NCBI RefSeq assembly: GCF_050942425.1
Contig: NZ_CP192063.1
Coordinates: 6,200,001 to 6,264,000 of the forward strand
Direction: 5' to 3'
DNA length: 64,000 nt
DNA from: Actinoallomurus sp050942425
GTDB lineage: Bacteria; Actinomycetota; Actinomycetes; Streptosporangiales; Streptosporangiaceae
A program made the position numbers and the translations under genes. This document shows, piece after piece, positions 9,156 through 17,392 of this stretch (its first letter is position 1; each line of letters opens with the position of its first letter). Below the pieces are notes generated by a model, which worked only from the letters and a program-made list of their open reading frames with translations, was not told where the DNA came from and ran no database searches.

Positions 9156-10066
9156 CGCCGCTCCAGGTCCGCGACCCGCTCGCCGCGATCGGGACGCTCG
9201 GCGTCCCGCAGCCGGTCGGCCAGCAGCTCCAGCCGCAGGTGCCAGGCGGTCAGGGCCGCGGCGCACCGCCCCCGCTCCCCCGCCTGGCCGGTCTGGGTGA
9301 GCACCACCCGGGTGCCCGCCGGATGGCCTCCGGTCAGCTCCCACCGCACCCGTCCGAGGGCCTCGCCGCCGGACGGCCAGGCGTACTCCAGGAGCTCCGG
9401 AGCGGCGACCGCGGACACCTCGGCCGCGGACACCGCGTCGACGACCGCCCCGGGAGGCGGGAATCCGCCGGTCTCCGGCGCCGTGGACCCCACGAGCGCC
9501 GGCCAGACCTTCTCGATCGGATGCGGGATGTTCCGTTCGAACCGGATGGTCCAGCCGTCGGCGTCCTCGCTCAGGTCGCCCTCGTCCAGGCCGAACGCCT
9601 CCGCGTACGCGTCGTGCCGCCCGGCGTAGCCGTCGGGCACCGGCTTCAGCCCCGTCGGGCTCCCGGCCAAGGCCGACTCGAGCGCCGACAGGCAGGTGTC
9701 CCAGCCGGCTGCGAAGCTGCCGGCCATCGGCCGGTCGGCGAAGGTATGGGTGAGGACGAAGACGCAGCCCGGCCCGTCGGGGCGCAGCTCCCAGCGCATC
9801 GGATCGTCGTACCAGGTGAAGGCGAGCAGGCGTGGCGGATCGAACTCCGTGATCTCGCCCGTGCCGAGCGGGAGCTCCGGACGCGCCCCGCCGAACCGGA
9901 TCTTCCCGCCGAGCCGGAGGTCGATCTCCTCCACCGGCGAGGGGAACCAATGGGCGAGGTGGACCGGGTCGGTCAGGGCTCGCCAGACCTTCTCCATCGG
10001 GTGCGCGAACCGGCGCTCGATCCGCAGGACGTTGCGGCCGTCGGCGGTGTCCAGAGTCGGGTTCAT
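9128..10066 (-). CDS. Tandem SRPBCC (AHSA1-type) protein
   Basis: The protein has 312 residues and two START-like AHSA1 domains. The first runs from residue about 15 to 140 (IERRFAHPMEKVWRALTDPVHLAHWFP through LTHTFADRPMAGSFAAGWDTCL). The second starts at about 180 (RFERNIPHPIEKVWPALVG) and is more divergent. The cavities of this fold bind hydrophobic ligands; no activity can be assigned. The start ATG at 10066 overlaps the stop of the ArsR gene (ATGA), so the pair is translationally coupled. ArsR plus AHSA1 is a common actinobacterial two-gene module, the regulator sensing something the SRPBCC protein handles. Confidence 0.85.
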   Translation of the reverse strand: MNPTLDTADGRNVLRIERRFAHPMEKVWRALTDPVHLAHWFPSPVEEIDLRLGGKIRFGGARPELPLGTGEITEFDPPRLLAFTWYDDPMRWELRPDGPGCVFVLTHTFADRPMAGSFAAGWDTCLSALESALAGSPTGLKPVPDGYAGRHDAYAEAFGLDEGDLSEDADGWTIRFERNIPHPIEKVWPALVGSTAPETGGFPPPGAVVDAVSAAEVSAVAAPELLEYAWPSGGEALGRVRWELTGGHPAGTRVVLTQTGQAGERGRCAAALTAWHLRLELLADRLRDAERPDRGERVADLERRYAARVEAR

Positions 10067-10380
10067 GCCTCGTCGTCCTCCATCGTGTCCAGGTGACGCT
10101 CCAGGGCGTCGAGCGATTCCGTCCACAGCCTCCGGTAGGGCGCCAGCCACGCGTCGATCTCGGCGAGCGGCTCGGGACGGAGCTCGTACCACCGCCGCTG
10201 CGCCTCGGGGCGTGCCCTGACCAGGCCCGCCTCCCGCAGGACCCGGAGGTGCTTCGAAGTGCCGGGCTGGGTCAGGCCGAGCTGCTCGGTCAGCTCGCCG
10301 ACCAGGCGGGGGCGCTCGAGCAGCAGGTCGAGGATGCGGCGGCGGGCCGGTTCCGCCAGGACATCGAAGGTAGTGGTCAC
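10063..10380 (-). CDS. ArsR-family winged-helix repressor
   Basis: This is a 105-residue regulator. VLAEPARRRILDLLLERPRLVGELTEQLGLTQPGTSKHLRVLREAGLVRARPEAQRRWYELRP is a complete ArsR winged helix, with the recognition helix at TQPGTSKHLRVL. No Cys metal-site motif (ELCVCDL) is present, so it is not a classical metal sensor. The GTG at 10380 is only seven bases after a good -10 box, which suggests a leaderless message; the open frame reaches 10416 but has no other support. It is the first gene of the operon with the SRPBCC gene. Confidence 0.88.
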   Translation of the reverse strand: MTTTFDVLAEPARRRILDLLLERPRLVGELTEQLGLTQPGTSKHLRVLREAGLVRARPEAQRRWYELRPEPLAEIDAWLAPYRRLWTESLDALERHLDTMEDDEA

Positions 10381-10387
10381 GCTGGGA

Positions 10388-10416
10388 ACATAACCAAAAA
10401 TGCATATTACCGTCAA
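10388..10416 (-). promoter_or_regulatory. Promoter of the ArsR-SRPBCC operon
   Basis: Read on the minus strand, -35 TTGACG (10416-10411) and -10 TTATGT (10393-10388) are separated by 17 bases. The GTG follows seven bases after the -10, so transcription probably starts at or beside the start codon. The AT-rich spacer contains ATATGCAT, a possible repressor site. Confidence 0.6.
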
Positions 10417-10434
10417 GGAATACAGAGAGACCGT

Positions 10435-10650
10435 TCAGCGGGCCGCCGCCTCCTCGGCCATGGTCGGGTAGTCGATGTACCCCTCAGCGCCGCCGCCGTA
10501 CAGCTTGGTCAGATCCGCCTCCGCGAGCGGATGAACGGACGTCGGCGAGGAAGTCGTCGCCGAAGGCGGGACCGAGCTCGTCGCGTTCACGGAAGCTCGC
10601 CTGCGCGGTGACGTTGAGGTACGCCGCCCCGAGACGGTCCAGGCGGGACT
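10435..10650 (-). pseudogene. Alkene reductase (OYE family) C-terminal remnant
   Basis: A minus-strand piece (LDRLGAAYLNV, about 10640-10608) and the terminal segment LTKLYGGGAEGYIDYPTMAEEAAAR ending at 10435 match the last part of Old Yellow Enzyme-type alkene reductases, whose C-terminus typically reads FYGGGAEGYTDYPTL. The two pieces are in different frames, with a deletion between them, and everything upstream (the FMN-binding barrel) is gone. The next gene begins right after, so the insertion or deletion joined them. Confidence 0.65.
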
Positions 10651-10684
10651 GCCGGTCAGCGTGATGGTGCGTACGCTTCGGGAC

Positions 10685-11485
10685 ATGACGACCTTCGACG
10701 CGTACGAGCGCGAACTGTGGGCGGGACGGGCCGAGGCGTACGAGCAAGGGTTCGCGCGGCTGTCCGGGTGCACCGTCGAGCGGCTGCTGGACGCCGCCGG
10801 GGTCCGGGCGGGCCACCGGGTACTCGACGTGGGGACCGGCCCCGGTCCCGTGGCCGCCGCGGCGGCACGCCGGGATGCGCAGGTGTCGGCCGTCGACGCC
10901 GAGCCGGAGATGGCCGAGGCCGCGGCCCGCAACGTGCCCGGCGCGGACGTACACGTCGCCGTCCTGCCCGAGCTGCCCTTCGACGACGCGTCGTTCGACG
11001 CCGTGGTCGGCAACTTCGTGATCAACCATGTCGGCGAGCCGGTGACGGCCCTCGAGGAGCTGCGCCGGGTCCTGCGGCCCGGCGGCCGCCTCGCGCTGAC
11101 CTGCTGGACGATGCCGGGCAGCGGCGTGCTCGCCATCGTCCGGGAGGCGATGGACGAGGTCGGTGTCCCGTGGCCGGAGGACGTGCCGGTGAGCCCGTTC
11201 ATGGAGTACGGGCGGCCGGAGGCGTTCGGTGAGCTGGTGGGCCGGGTGCTGCGCGACGTGTCGGTCGAAGAGCTCGACTGGGAGTTCGAGTTCGAGCCGG
11301 AGGACTGGTGGCGGACCGGGGCGATGGCCAGAGTCGGGTCGAACGGCGTCGTCCTCGCGCGGCAGGACCCGGCGACCATCGCACGCGTCAAGGACGCCTA
11401 TGACCGCATCCTCCGCCCGTGCGCGGCCGGGAACGGGACGGTGCGCGTGGCCGCGCATGCGCTGCTGGCACACGGCGTGCACTGA
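10685..11485 (+). CDS. Class I SAM-dependent methyltransferase
   Basis: The protein has about 266 residues with a Methyltransf_11/UbiE-like domain. Motif I is VLDVGTGPGPVAAAA near residue 44, the acidic ribose-binding residue lies in VSAVDAEPEM, and the post-motif is LPFDDASFDAVVGNFVINHV, followed by LRRVLRPGGRLALTCW. The C-terminal third (EELDWEFEFEPEDWW) is acidic and probably recognises the substrate, which cannot be named. The ATG at 10685 starts at the first conserved region (TTFDAYERELWAGRAEAYEQG); GTG 10661 is an alternative. Neither has a strong ribosome site. Confidence 0.82.
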   Translation: MTTFDAYERELWAGRAEAYEQGFARLSGCTVERLLDAAGVRAGHRVLDVGTGPGPVAAAAARRDAQVSAVDAEPEMAEAAARNVPGADVHVAVLPELPFDDASFDAVVGNFVINHVGEPVTALEELRRVLRPGGRLALTCWTMPGSGVLAIVREAMDEVGVPWPEDVPVSPFMEYGRPEAFGELVGRVLRDVSVEELDWEFEFEPEDWWRTGAMARVGSNGVVLARQDPATIARVKDAYDRILRPCAAGNGTVRVAAHALLAHGVH

Positions 11486-11530
11486 GCCGAGCGCACACCG
11501 GTCTTCCCGGCCCCGGCGACGGCCGCCCGG

Positions 11531-12388
11531 TCAGCCCCGCCGGTCGGCTCCTGTCTCGGGGGTGGGAGCGGACGAGGGCACCGTGAAAGGCCGCCGCCCG
11601 CCGGGGACGCCCGCCTCGGGGCCTCCGTCGATCTCGAAGCGGTCGAATCGGAACGGCATGCCGAGGGCGGCCAGGAAGTGCGGGGCGTCCATGAGCTGGA
11701 AGTGGACGTGCGGCTCGCTGGAGTTCCCCGAGTTGCCGCACTCGGCGATCTGCTCCCCGGCGGTGACGCGTTGCCCGGCGGTCACCCGGGCCGATCCGCG
11801 GCGCAGGTGCGCCAGGGCCGCGTAGCCGCCGCCGTCCATCGCGATGACGATGTGGTTGCCCAGGAGCCTGCCCGGCCCGAACAGCTCCCGGACGATGCCT
11901 TCGACGAGGAGATAGATGACCCCCGGCACGGAGTCGCGGCTCCAGTGATCGCGGCTTCGGCGTCGTACCCGGACCACGACGCCGTCGACCGGCGCGAACA
12001 CCGGCCGGCCGAAGCCGGGGAAACGTTCGGGGCGGCGGGCCGGCGGCCAGGCGGCCCGCACGCCCTGCCACTCCCGCTCGGTGTCGGGGTGGTGGACCAG
12101 GTCGATGGCGTACGTCTGACCGTAGGCGTGCACGCCGTGGCTCGGGACCCGGTCGGCGGGACTGTTGACCGCGACCCAGCGCCCCCGCACCGGCGGGCTC
12201 ACCTCCACCGGCTCGCGCGGCGTAGGACGCACGCGCACGAACAGGGCGGCCACCCCGGCGACCCACACGGCCAGGCCCGCCGGCCACAGCGGGCCAAGGC
12301 CCCCGAAGGCGGCGACCAGCATGAGGACCGTGCCGGGCAGGGGCAGGAGCTTGCAGAGCGCCACGGTGCGCGCCCATCGCTTGGACAT
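11531..12388 (-). CDS. Membrane-anchored M23 (LytM) peptidase
   Basis: This is a 285-residue protein. Two hydrophobic segments at residues about 12-28 and 32-50 anchor it, and the remainder is an M23 metallopeptidase domain (FGRPVFAPVDGVVVRVR; GNHIVIAMDGGGYAALAHLRRGSARVTAGQRVTAGEQIAECGNSGNSSEPHVHFQLMD). The HVHFQ motif and the ALAH histidine are Zn-centre positions, so hydrolysis of peptidoglycan cross-bridges is plausible. GAGGAGG lies seven bases before the ATG. It follows the winged-helix regulator gene by 25 bases and is probably controlled by it. Confidence 0.85.
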   Translation of the reverse strand: MSKRWARTVALCKLLPLPGTVLMLVAAFGGLGPLWPAGLAVWVAGVAALFVRVRPTPREPVEVSPPVRGRWVAVNSPADRVPSHGVHAYGQTYAIDLVHHPDTEREWQGVRAAWPPARRPERFPGFGRPVFAPVDGVVVRVRRRSRDHWSRDSVPGVIYLLVEGIVRELFGPGRLLGNHIVIAMDGGGYAALAHLRRGSARVTAGQRVTAGEQIAECGNSGNSSEPHVHFQLMDAPHFLAALGMPFRFDRFEIDGGPEAGVPGGRRPFTVPSSAPTPETGADRRG

Positions 12389-12413
12389 CAGCGTCCTCCT
12401 CTTCTCATCGGCT

Positions 12414-12938
12414 TCATCGGCGGGCCGCCAGGAGCAGAGCGAGCAGCGGCACGACGCGTTCGCCGGGGACGGCGTACTCGCCCCGGCTCTCGGCGCGCAG
12501 CCAGCCGGCCGCGACCAGCTGCCGCAGGTGGTGGTACAGCTGGCCGCTGGTGCCGAGCTGCTCGTGCTCGCCCAGCGCGGCGGTCGTGCGGGTGCCGAGG
12601 AGGATCTCGCGCAGGAGCAGCAGCCGGACCGGATGCGCCAGCGCGGCCAGCGCGGCCGCGCCCTGCGTCCAGTCGGCTCCCATCAGGTCCTCGGTGGTCC
12701 TGCCCTCCTGCCACTCGTAGTGCTCTCCGGTCGGCAGGCCGACGGTGCCGGTGAAGAGCACCGCGCCCGGCGCCGGCACACGGTCCTTCAGCCCGGCGAG
12801 CGCCCACAGGGCGCCGACGTCGGCGGGAGCACCGACCGGCTCGGCGAGTGACCCTCCTGCCTCGAGCCGGGCCACGCGCTCCTCGAGCCGCGCCAGCCGC
12901 TCGACCAGGGAAGACTCGTCCGCTCGCTCCTCGCCCAT
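12414..12938 (-). CDS. Winged-helix (ArsR-like) regulator with N-terminal coiled coil
   Basis: The protein has 174 residues. Residues about 8-35 (SLVERLARLEERVARLEAGG) form a short coiled coil. The C-terminal half (AAALAALAHPVRLLLLREILLGTRTTAALGEHEQLGTSGQLYHHLRQLVAAGWLRAESRGEYAVP) is an ArsR-type winged helix with recognition helix SGQLYHHLRQLV. It lies directly upstream of the M23 peptidase and probably controls both genes. The ATG at 12938 is chosen over an upstream TTG. An ATTACG-N6-CGTAAT palindrome begins ten bases before the start and is the likely autoregulatory operator. Confidence 0.82.
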   Translation of the reverse strand: MGEERADESSLVERLARLEERVARLEAGGSLAEPVGAPADVGALWALAGLKDRVPAPGAVLFTGTVGLPTGEHYEWQEGRTTEDLMGADWTQGAAALAALAHPVRLLLLREILLGTRTTAALGEHEQLGTSGQLYHHLRQLVAAGWLRAESRGEYAVPGERVVPLLALLLAARR

Positions 12939-12947
12939 CGCTCGATT

Positions 12948-12965
12948 ATTACGCAAGAACGTAAT
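12948..12965 (-). promoter_or_regulatory. Inverted-repeat operator of the winged-helix/M23 operon
   Basis: A perfect six-base palindrome ATTACG-N6-CGTAAT (spacer CAAGAA on the plus strand) lies in an AT-rich patch immediately before the regulator gene. Its position over the presumed transcription start fits autorepression. Confidence 0.55.
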
Positions 12966-13082
12966 TACGTCTATTTGTCATTTCGCCCTCCTTCGCCGAG
13001 GTGGCTCTCCGGCACGGTCCGACCAATGACCTGGATGCAGACACTCAGTGATCTTGGACCGTATGGTCAGACTTTCCGCACC

Positions 13083-13880
13083 ATGAGGAGACATGCCTTG
13101 GCACTCGAGTCCGCACCGCCCGGCGTCGACATCACCCGACCGTCCCCGGCACGCGTGTACGACTACGCGCTCGGCGGTTCGGCCAATTACCAGGTCGACC
13201 GGCAGGCGGCGGAGGAGGTGTGGCGCGTCGCACCGGAGACGCGGCAGCTCGCCAGGGACAGCCGCGGCTTCCTGACCCGCGTGGTCCGGTTCCTGGCCGA
13301 GGAGGTCGGGATCGACCAGTTCCTCGACATCGGCGCCGGACTGCCGACGGCGGACAACGTGCACCAGGTCGCCCGCAGGACGAACCCGCGCGCCCGGGTC
13401 GTCTACGTCGACAACGACCCCACGGTCCGGATCCACGCGGAGCGCCTGCTCGACGGCGATCCGAACGCCGTCTTCCTCCCCGGGGACGTACGCCGGCCGG
13501 AGGTGATCATCGAGCGCACGCGGAGCCTCCTCGACCTTGACCGGCCCGTCGCGCTGCTGCTCGTGGCGGTCCTGCACTTCGTCGCCGAGGACCCGTGCGG
13601 CATGGTCGACCGCCTCATCGCGGCGCTGCCTCCCGGAAGCCACCTGGTGATCGCCCATACCACCTCGGCGGACATGGGCCCGGCGTTCCGCGAGCGGCTC
13701 GACCAGACCTACGCCGGCGCACCGGCACCGCTCATCACGCGTACGCCCGAAGAGATCGAGTCGACGTTCCGCGGCCGGATACCGCTCCCTCCGGGACTGG
13801 TCGACGTCGCCCGCTGGCGGACCGCGCACCCCCGGACCCCGGGCCCGCTGCGGGTACTCGGCGGCGTGGCGCGCCTGTGA
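13083..13880 (+). CDS. SAM-dependent methyltransferase (DUF574, PF04672 type)
   Basis: The protein has about 265 residues. The signature PGVDITRPSPARVYDYALGGSANYQVDRQAAE is characteristic of the actinobacterial S-adenosylmethionine methyltransferase family PF04672. FLDIGAGLPTADNVHQVA and VVYVDNDPTVRIHAERLL form the SAM site, and VAVLHFVAEDPCGMV follows. The family is expanded in actinomycetes and its substrates are unknown. The start is uncertain: ATG 13083, or TTG 13098 seven bases after GAGGAG, both a few residues before the conserved region. Confidence 0.85.
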   Translation: MRRHALALESAPPGVDITRPSPARVYDYALGGSANYQVDRQAAEEVWRVAPETRQLARDSRGFLTRVVRFLAEEVGIDQFLDIGAGLPTADNVHQVARRTNPRARVVYVDNDPTVRIHAERLLDGDPNAVFLPGDVRRPEVIIERTRSLLDLDRPVALLLVAVLHFVAEDPCGMVDRLIAALPPGSHLVIAHTTSADMGPAFRERLDQTYAGAPAPLITRTPEEIESTFRGRIPLPPGLVDVARWRTAHPRTPGPLRVLGGVARL

Positions 13881-13908
13881 GGCGGCCCGGCGACCATGGC
13901 CGGAAAGG

Positions 13909-13921
13909 TCGGACGTGGGAT
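13909..13921 (+). promoter_or_regulatory. Half-site resembling the GntR operator
   Basis: GGACGTGGGATGT lies about 105 bases upstream of the GntR/FadR-type gene and matches the left half of the palindrome at 14872 (GGACGTGGGAC). It may allow autoregulation, which is inference from similarity alone. Confidence 0.35.
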
Positions 13922-14024
13922 GTAACGACGACAGGACGCGTACGATGCTCCGGAAGGCGCGGCGACGAGCACATCCGGACATAGGGTGGGAGCTTATGAT
14001 CCCGCGCGTTGCCGGGAGGTGCGA

Positions 14025-14777
14025 GTGACGGACAGGCAGGCCCCGCGCGGCCTTGCGCGGCGAGTCGGTGGACAGGTCCAGCATGAGATCATGCAGCTGA
14101 TCCTCGACCGGCGCCTGCGGTCCGGTGACTCGCTGCCCACCGAGACGGAGCTGATGGAGGACCTCGGCGTCAGCCGCAACTCCATCCGCGAGGCGCTGAA
14201 GGGCCTGCAGGCGCTCGACATCGTCGAGGTCCGCCACGGCTACGGCACATACGTCGGACAGCTGTCACTCACCCCTCTCGCCGACGGCCTGACCTTCCGT
14301 ACGCTGCACGAGCTGGGCAGCGATGTCCGCGCGCTGAGCGAGATCCTCCAGGTCCGGGAGATCCTTGAGGCCGGGCTGATCAGGCGCGTCGCCACCACCA
14401 TCCCCGAAGAGGACCTCGCCGCGCTGGACGCCGTCGTCCGCCGGATGGAGACGCGGGCCCGGGCGGGCGAGACCTTCGCGGAGGAGGACCGGCAGTTCCA
14501 CGAGCTGCTGTACCGCTCGCTCGGCAACGCCCTCGTCCCGCAGTTCCTCGAGGTGTTCTGGAAGGTCTTCGACCGCGTGTCGGGCATCCGCGGCTGGAAC
14601 CACGATCCCTCCCCCATCGGCACCGTCCGGCGGCATCGCGCGATCGTCACCGCGCTGCGGCGGCGGGACGTCGAAGCGGCCGAGCAGGCTCTGAGCAAGC
14701 ACTTCCGCAACATCGACACCCGCGTGGAGAAGGCCGCCCGCCGCGACCAGTCCGCCGACGAGCCGGACCGCGGCTGA
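14025..14777 (+). CDS. FadR-subfamily GntR transcriptional regulator
   Basis: This is a 250-residue regulator. The N-terminal GntR winged helix (VQHEIMQLILDRRLRSGDSLPTETELMEDLGVSRNSIREALKGLQALDIVEVRHGYGTYV) is followed by an all-helical FCD effector domain. In that domain the Asp/His metal-site residues are expected around DRQFHELLYRSLGN and RRHRAIVTALRRRDVEAAEQAL. The GTG at 14025 sits five bases after GGGAGG. It precedes the beta-galactosidase gene by 195 bases, and the palindrome at 14872-14893 is a natural target, so I infer that it represses the glycosidase until a sugar acid or similar ligand binds. Confidence 0.9.
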   Translation: MTDRQAPRGLARRVGGQVQHEIMQLILDRRLRSGDSLPTETELMEDLGVSRNSIREALKGLQALDIVEVRHGYGTYVGQLSLTPLADGLTFRTLHELGSDVRALSEILQVREILEAGLIRRVATTIPEEDLAALDAVVRRMETRARAGETFAEEDRQFHELLYRSLGNALVPQFLEVFWKVFDRVSGIRGWNHDPSPIGTVRRHRAIVTALRRRDVEAAEQALSKHFRNIDTRVEKAARRDQSADEPDRG

Positions 14778-14836
14778 CCGGGTCGCGGCCCGACGACCGG
14801 TCAGGGCCGCACGCGGATCGGTAGCGGTCGGACCCC

Positions 14837-14866
14837 TTGACCCCTTTTTCGCCGTGCGGTTATGTT
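14837..14866 (+). promoter_or_regulatory. Promoter of the GH42 gene
   Basis: -35 TTGACC (14837-14842) and -10 TATGTT (14861-14866) are 18 bases apart, with a T-rich spacer. The start site would fall in the following palindrome, so a bound repressor would block initiation. Confidence 0.6.
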
Positions 14867-14871
14867 ACGAC

Positions 14872-14893
14872 GGACGTGGGACGTCCCATGTCC
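14872..14893 (+). promoter_or_regulatory. Palindromic operator before the GH42 gene
   Basis: Half-sites GGACGTGGGAC and GTCCCATGTCC form a 22-bp palindrome with one mismatched pair, just downstream of the -10 box. A further related half (GGACGTCCCGCGTC) lies at 14899-14912. The adjacent FadR-type regulator is the obvious ligand. Confidence 0.65.
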
Positions 14894-14972
14894 GGCTAGG
14901 ACGTCCCGCGTCACGCAGGCAGAGGGCGGCCGGGCGCCTGGACCGGAACCACGACGAGGAAACGGCGGGAAC

Positions 14973-16979
14973 GTGAACAGCATCGACGGCCTCCGGGACC
15001 GCTTGGGGCGCATCGCCTACGGCGGTGACTACAACCCCGAGCAGTGGCCCGAGCACGTCTGGGATGAGGACCTCCGGCTGATGAAGGAGGCCGGCGTCTC
15101 GCTGATCAGCGTCGGGATCTTCTCCTGGGCCGCTGTGGAGCCTGAGCCGGGCACGTACGACTTCGGCTGGCTGGACCGCGTCATGGACCTGCTCGCCGAC
15201 GGCGGCGTCGCCGCGTGCCTGGCCACGATGACGGCCTCCCCGCCGCCCTGGCTCACCGCGCGGCACCCCGAGATCCTGCCGACCGGCGCCGACGGCACGC
15301 GGATGTGGCCGGGCGGGCGGCAGCACTACTGCCCGTCCAGCCCGGTCTACCGCGAGCACGCCGCGGGTCTGGCCGAGCGGGTCGCGACCCGCTACACCGG
15401 CCACCCCGCGCTGGCGCTCTGGCACGTCGGCAACGAGTACGGCAACGTCGCCCCCTGCTACTGCGACGTCTCCGCCGACGCGTTCCGGCGCTGGCTGCGG
15501 GAGCGGTACGGCTCGGTGGACGCCCTCAACGACGCCTGGTCGACGACCTTCTGGTCGCAGCGGTACGCCTCCTTCGACGAGGTGCTGCCGCCGCGCAGCC
15601 CCGCGCCGTTCGCCAACCCCGCCCACGCCGTCGACTACGCGCGGTTCTCCTCCGACGAGCTGCTCGCCTGCTACCTCGTCGAGAAGGAGGTCCTGCGGCG
15701 GGTGAGCCCGGACGTGCCGGTGATGACGAACTTCCCGCCGTCGCTGCGGCCCGCCGACCTGTGGACGTGGGCGCCGCACCTGGACGTCGTCGCCTACGAC
15801 GCCTACCCCGACCCGTACGACGCCGCGGCCGACGCCAAGATCGCCTTCTCCTACGACGTCATGCGCTCGCTGCGCGACGGGCAGCCCTGGCTGCTGATGG
15901 AGCAGGCGCCGAGCGCGGTCAACTGGCGTGCCCGCAACGCCCCCAAGCCCGCGGGCGCCATGCGGCTGTGGAGCTGGCAGGCCGTCGCGCACGGGGCGGA
16001 CGCGGTGATGTTCTTCCAGTGGCGGCAGTCCCGGGGCGGCGCCGAGAAGTTCCACTCGGCGATGGTCCCGCACGGCGGACCCATCGGCCGGATCTTCGAG
16101 GAGGTCCGCGAGCTCGGGCACGAGCTCGCCGCCACGACGGCGCTGCCGGGCGCGCGGGCCCCCCGCGCGGACGTCGCGCTCGTCCTGGACTGGCCGAACT
16201 GGTGGGCGCTCGAGCAGGACGCCCACCCGAGCGCGGACGTGCGGTTCCTGGACGCCGCCTGGGCGCTCCACGGCCCGCTGTACGACGCGAGCGTCGCCTG
16301 CGACGTCGTCCGCCCGGACGCCGACCTGTCCGCCTACCGGCTCGTCGTCGTCCCCAACCTCTACCTGGTCGACGAGGAGGCCGCCCGGGGCATCGAGCGG
16401 TACGTCGAGGACGGCGGCACGCTGGTGATGTCGTTCTTCTCCGGCATCGTCGACCCGCACGACCGGGTGCATCTCGGCGGCTACCCCGGGCCGTTCCGGC
16501 GGGTGCTGGGACTGCGCGTCGAGGAGTTCGGGCCGCTGCCGGAGTCCGGGACGATCGGGCTGTCCCAGGGAACCGGCACCATCTGGTCCGAGGACGTGCA
16601 CCTGGAGGGCGCCGAGGCCGTCGAGTACTTCACGACGGGTGAGCCGGCCGGGCGGCCGGCGGTCACCCGCCATCGGTACGGCCGGGGCACCGCGTGGTAC
16701 CTGGCCACCCGGCCCGACCCGGCGACGACGCGCCGCCTCGTCGACCGGATCCGCGAGGAGGCGGGCGCGCGCCCCGTCCTGCCGGGGCTACCGGAGGGCG
16801 TCCAGGCGCGGGCCCGGGTCACCGGCGACGGGCCGTGCTACATCGTCCTGAACCATCGGACCACCCCCGTGACGGTCGATCTTCCCGGCCCGATGAGCGA
16901 CCTCCTGGGCGGCGCGGACGCCGCCGGTACCGTGCGTCTCGCGCCGCGCGGCGTCGCGGTCCTCCGCCCGGCCGGCTGA
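14973..16979 (+). CDS. GH42 beta-galactosidase
   Basis: This is a 668-residue cytoplasmic enzyme hydrolysing terminal beta-D-galactosides. The TIM barrel starts at IAYGGDYNPEQWPEHVWDEDLRLMKEAGV. The acid/base glutamate is in WHVGNEYG (about residue 150) and the nucleophile in LLMEQAPSAVNW (about 310). Cys residues in APCYCDVS are those that bind structural zinc in the family. A beta-galactosidase trimerisation domain (VALVLDWPNWWALEQDAHPS onwards) and a short C-terminal domain complete it. No signal peptide is present. The GTG at 14973 is the start that removes an unconserved 37-codon 5' extension covering the operator. A strong hairpin follows the gene. Confidence 0.92.
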   Translation: MNSIDGLRDRLGRIAYGGDYNPEQWPEHVWDEDLRLMKEAGVSLISVGIFSWAAVEPEPGTYDFGWLDRVMDLLADGGVAACLATMTASPPPWLTARHPEILPTGADGTRMWPGGRQHYCPSSPVYREHAAGLAERVATRYTGHPALALWHVGNEYGNVAPCYCDVSADAFRRWLRERYGSVDALNDAWSTTFWSQRYASFDEVLPPRSPAPFANPAHAVDYARFSSDELLACYLVEKEVLRRVSPDVPVMTNFPPSLRPADLWTWAPHLDVVAYDAYPDPYDAAADAKIAFSYDVMRSLRDGQPWLLMEQAPSAVNWRARNAPKPAGAMRLWSWQAVAHGADAVMFFQWRQSRGGAEKFHSAMVPHGGPIGRIFEEVRELGHELAATTALPGARAPRADVALVLDWPNWWALEQDAHPSADVRFLDAAWALHGPLYDASVACDVVRPDADLSAYRLVVVPNLYLVDEEAARGIERYVEDGGTLVMSFFSGIVDPHDRVHLGGYPGPFRRVLGLRVEEFGPLPESGTIGLSQGTGTIWSEDVHLEGAEAVEYFTTGEPAGRPAVTRHRYGRGTAWYLATRPDPATTRRLVDRIREEAGARPVLPGLPEGVQARARVTGDGPCYIVLNHRTTPVTVDLPGPMSDLLGGADAAGTVRLAPRGVAVLRPAG

Positions 16980-16993
16980 CGACACGGCCTTCG

Positions 16994-17027
16994 ACCGGCC
17001 CTCTCCCGAACCGGGGAGAGGGCCGGT
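16994..17027 (+). terminator. Hairpin terminator after GH42
   Basis: Arms ACCGGCCCTCTCCC and GGGAGAGGGCCGGT pair perfectly over 14 bases around a six-base loop, 14 bases after the stop codon. There is no T tract, as is usual in high-GC actinomycetes. Confidence 0.75.
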
Positions 17028-17109
17028 GGCATTTGCGGCCGCGCCGGTGCCGCGACGGGCGTCGCCAAGGCGGGTGCCCCCAAGATCGGCACGAAACCCC
17101 GACGGGCTG

Positions 17110-17369
17110 ATCTCGCTGGAACGCCGAGGATGTGCCGGCCGGCCACCCCGAGCTCGTCCTCGGCTCCTACGGGGTCGGCCGCAAGCCGATCCCCGGCGAC
17201 GGCGAGCCGGTGTTCGGGAAACTCGACCAGGTGCGGGGGCCTGCACGTGGCGTTCGCGGACAGCGATGCGACGCTGGGACTGATCGCCGGTGAGCTGCTC
17301 GCCGACGAGATCGTGACCGGGGAGGCGCACCCGCTGCTCGCGGCGTTCCGCCCCGGCCGCTTTCAGTGA
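17110..17369 (+). pseudogene. FAD-dependent (DAO-type) oxidoreductase C-terminal remnant
   Basis: Plus-strand fragments PELVLGSYGVGRKPIPGDGEPVFGKLDQ and, after a frameshift near 17240, GLHVAFADSDATLGLIAGELLADEIVTG then EAHPLLAAFRPGRFQ match the C-terminal portion of D-amino-acid-oxidase-like flavoenzymes (RPIPGDGLPVVG and HPLLAPFRPGRF in intact relatives). The FAD-binding N-terminus is absent. The stop lies 24 bases before the Gfo/Idh gene. Confidence 0.65.
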
Positions 17370-17392
17370 CCTCGAGAAAGGACGGATCCCCG

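Noticed and set aside
14865..16673. A long minus-strand frame antisense to the GH42 gene
   Set aside because: The plus frame carries GH42 catalytic motifs; the antisense reading is Val/Arg/Gly/His-rich shadow sequence.
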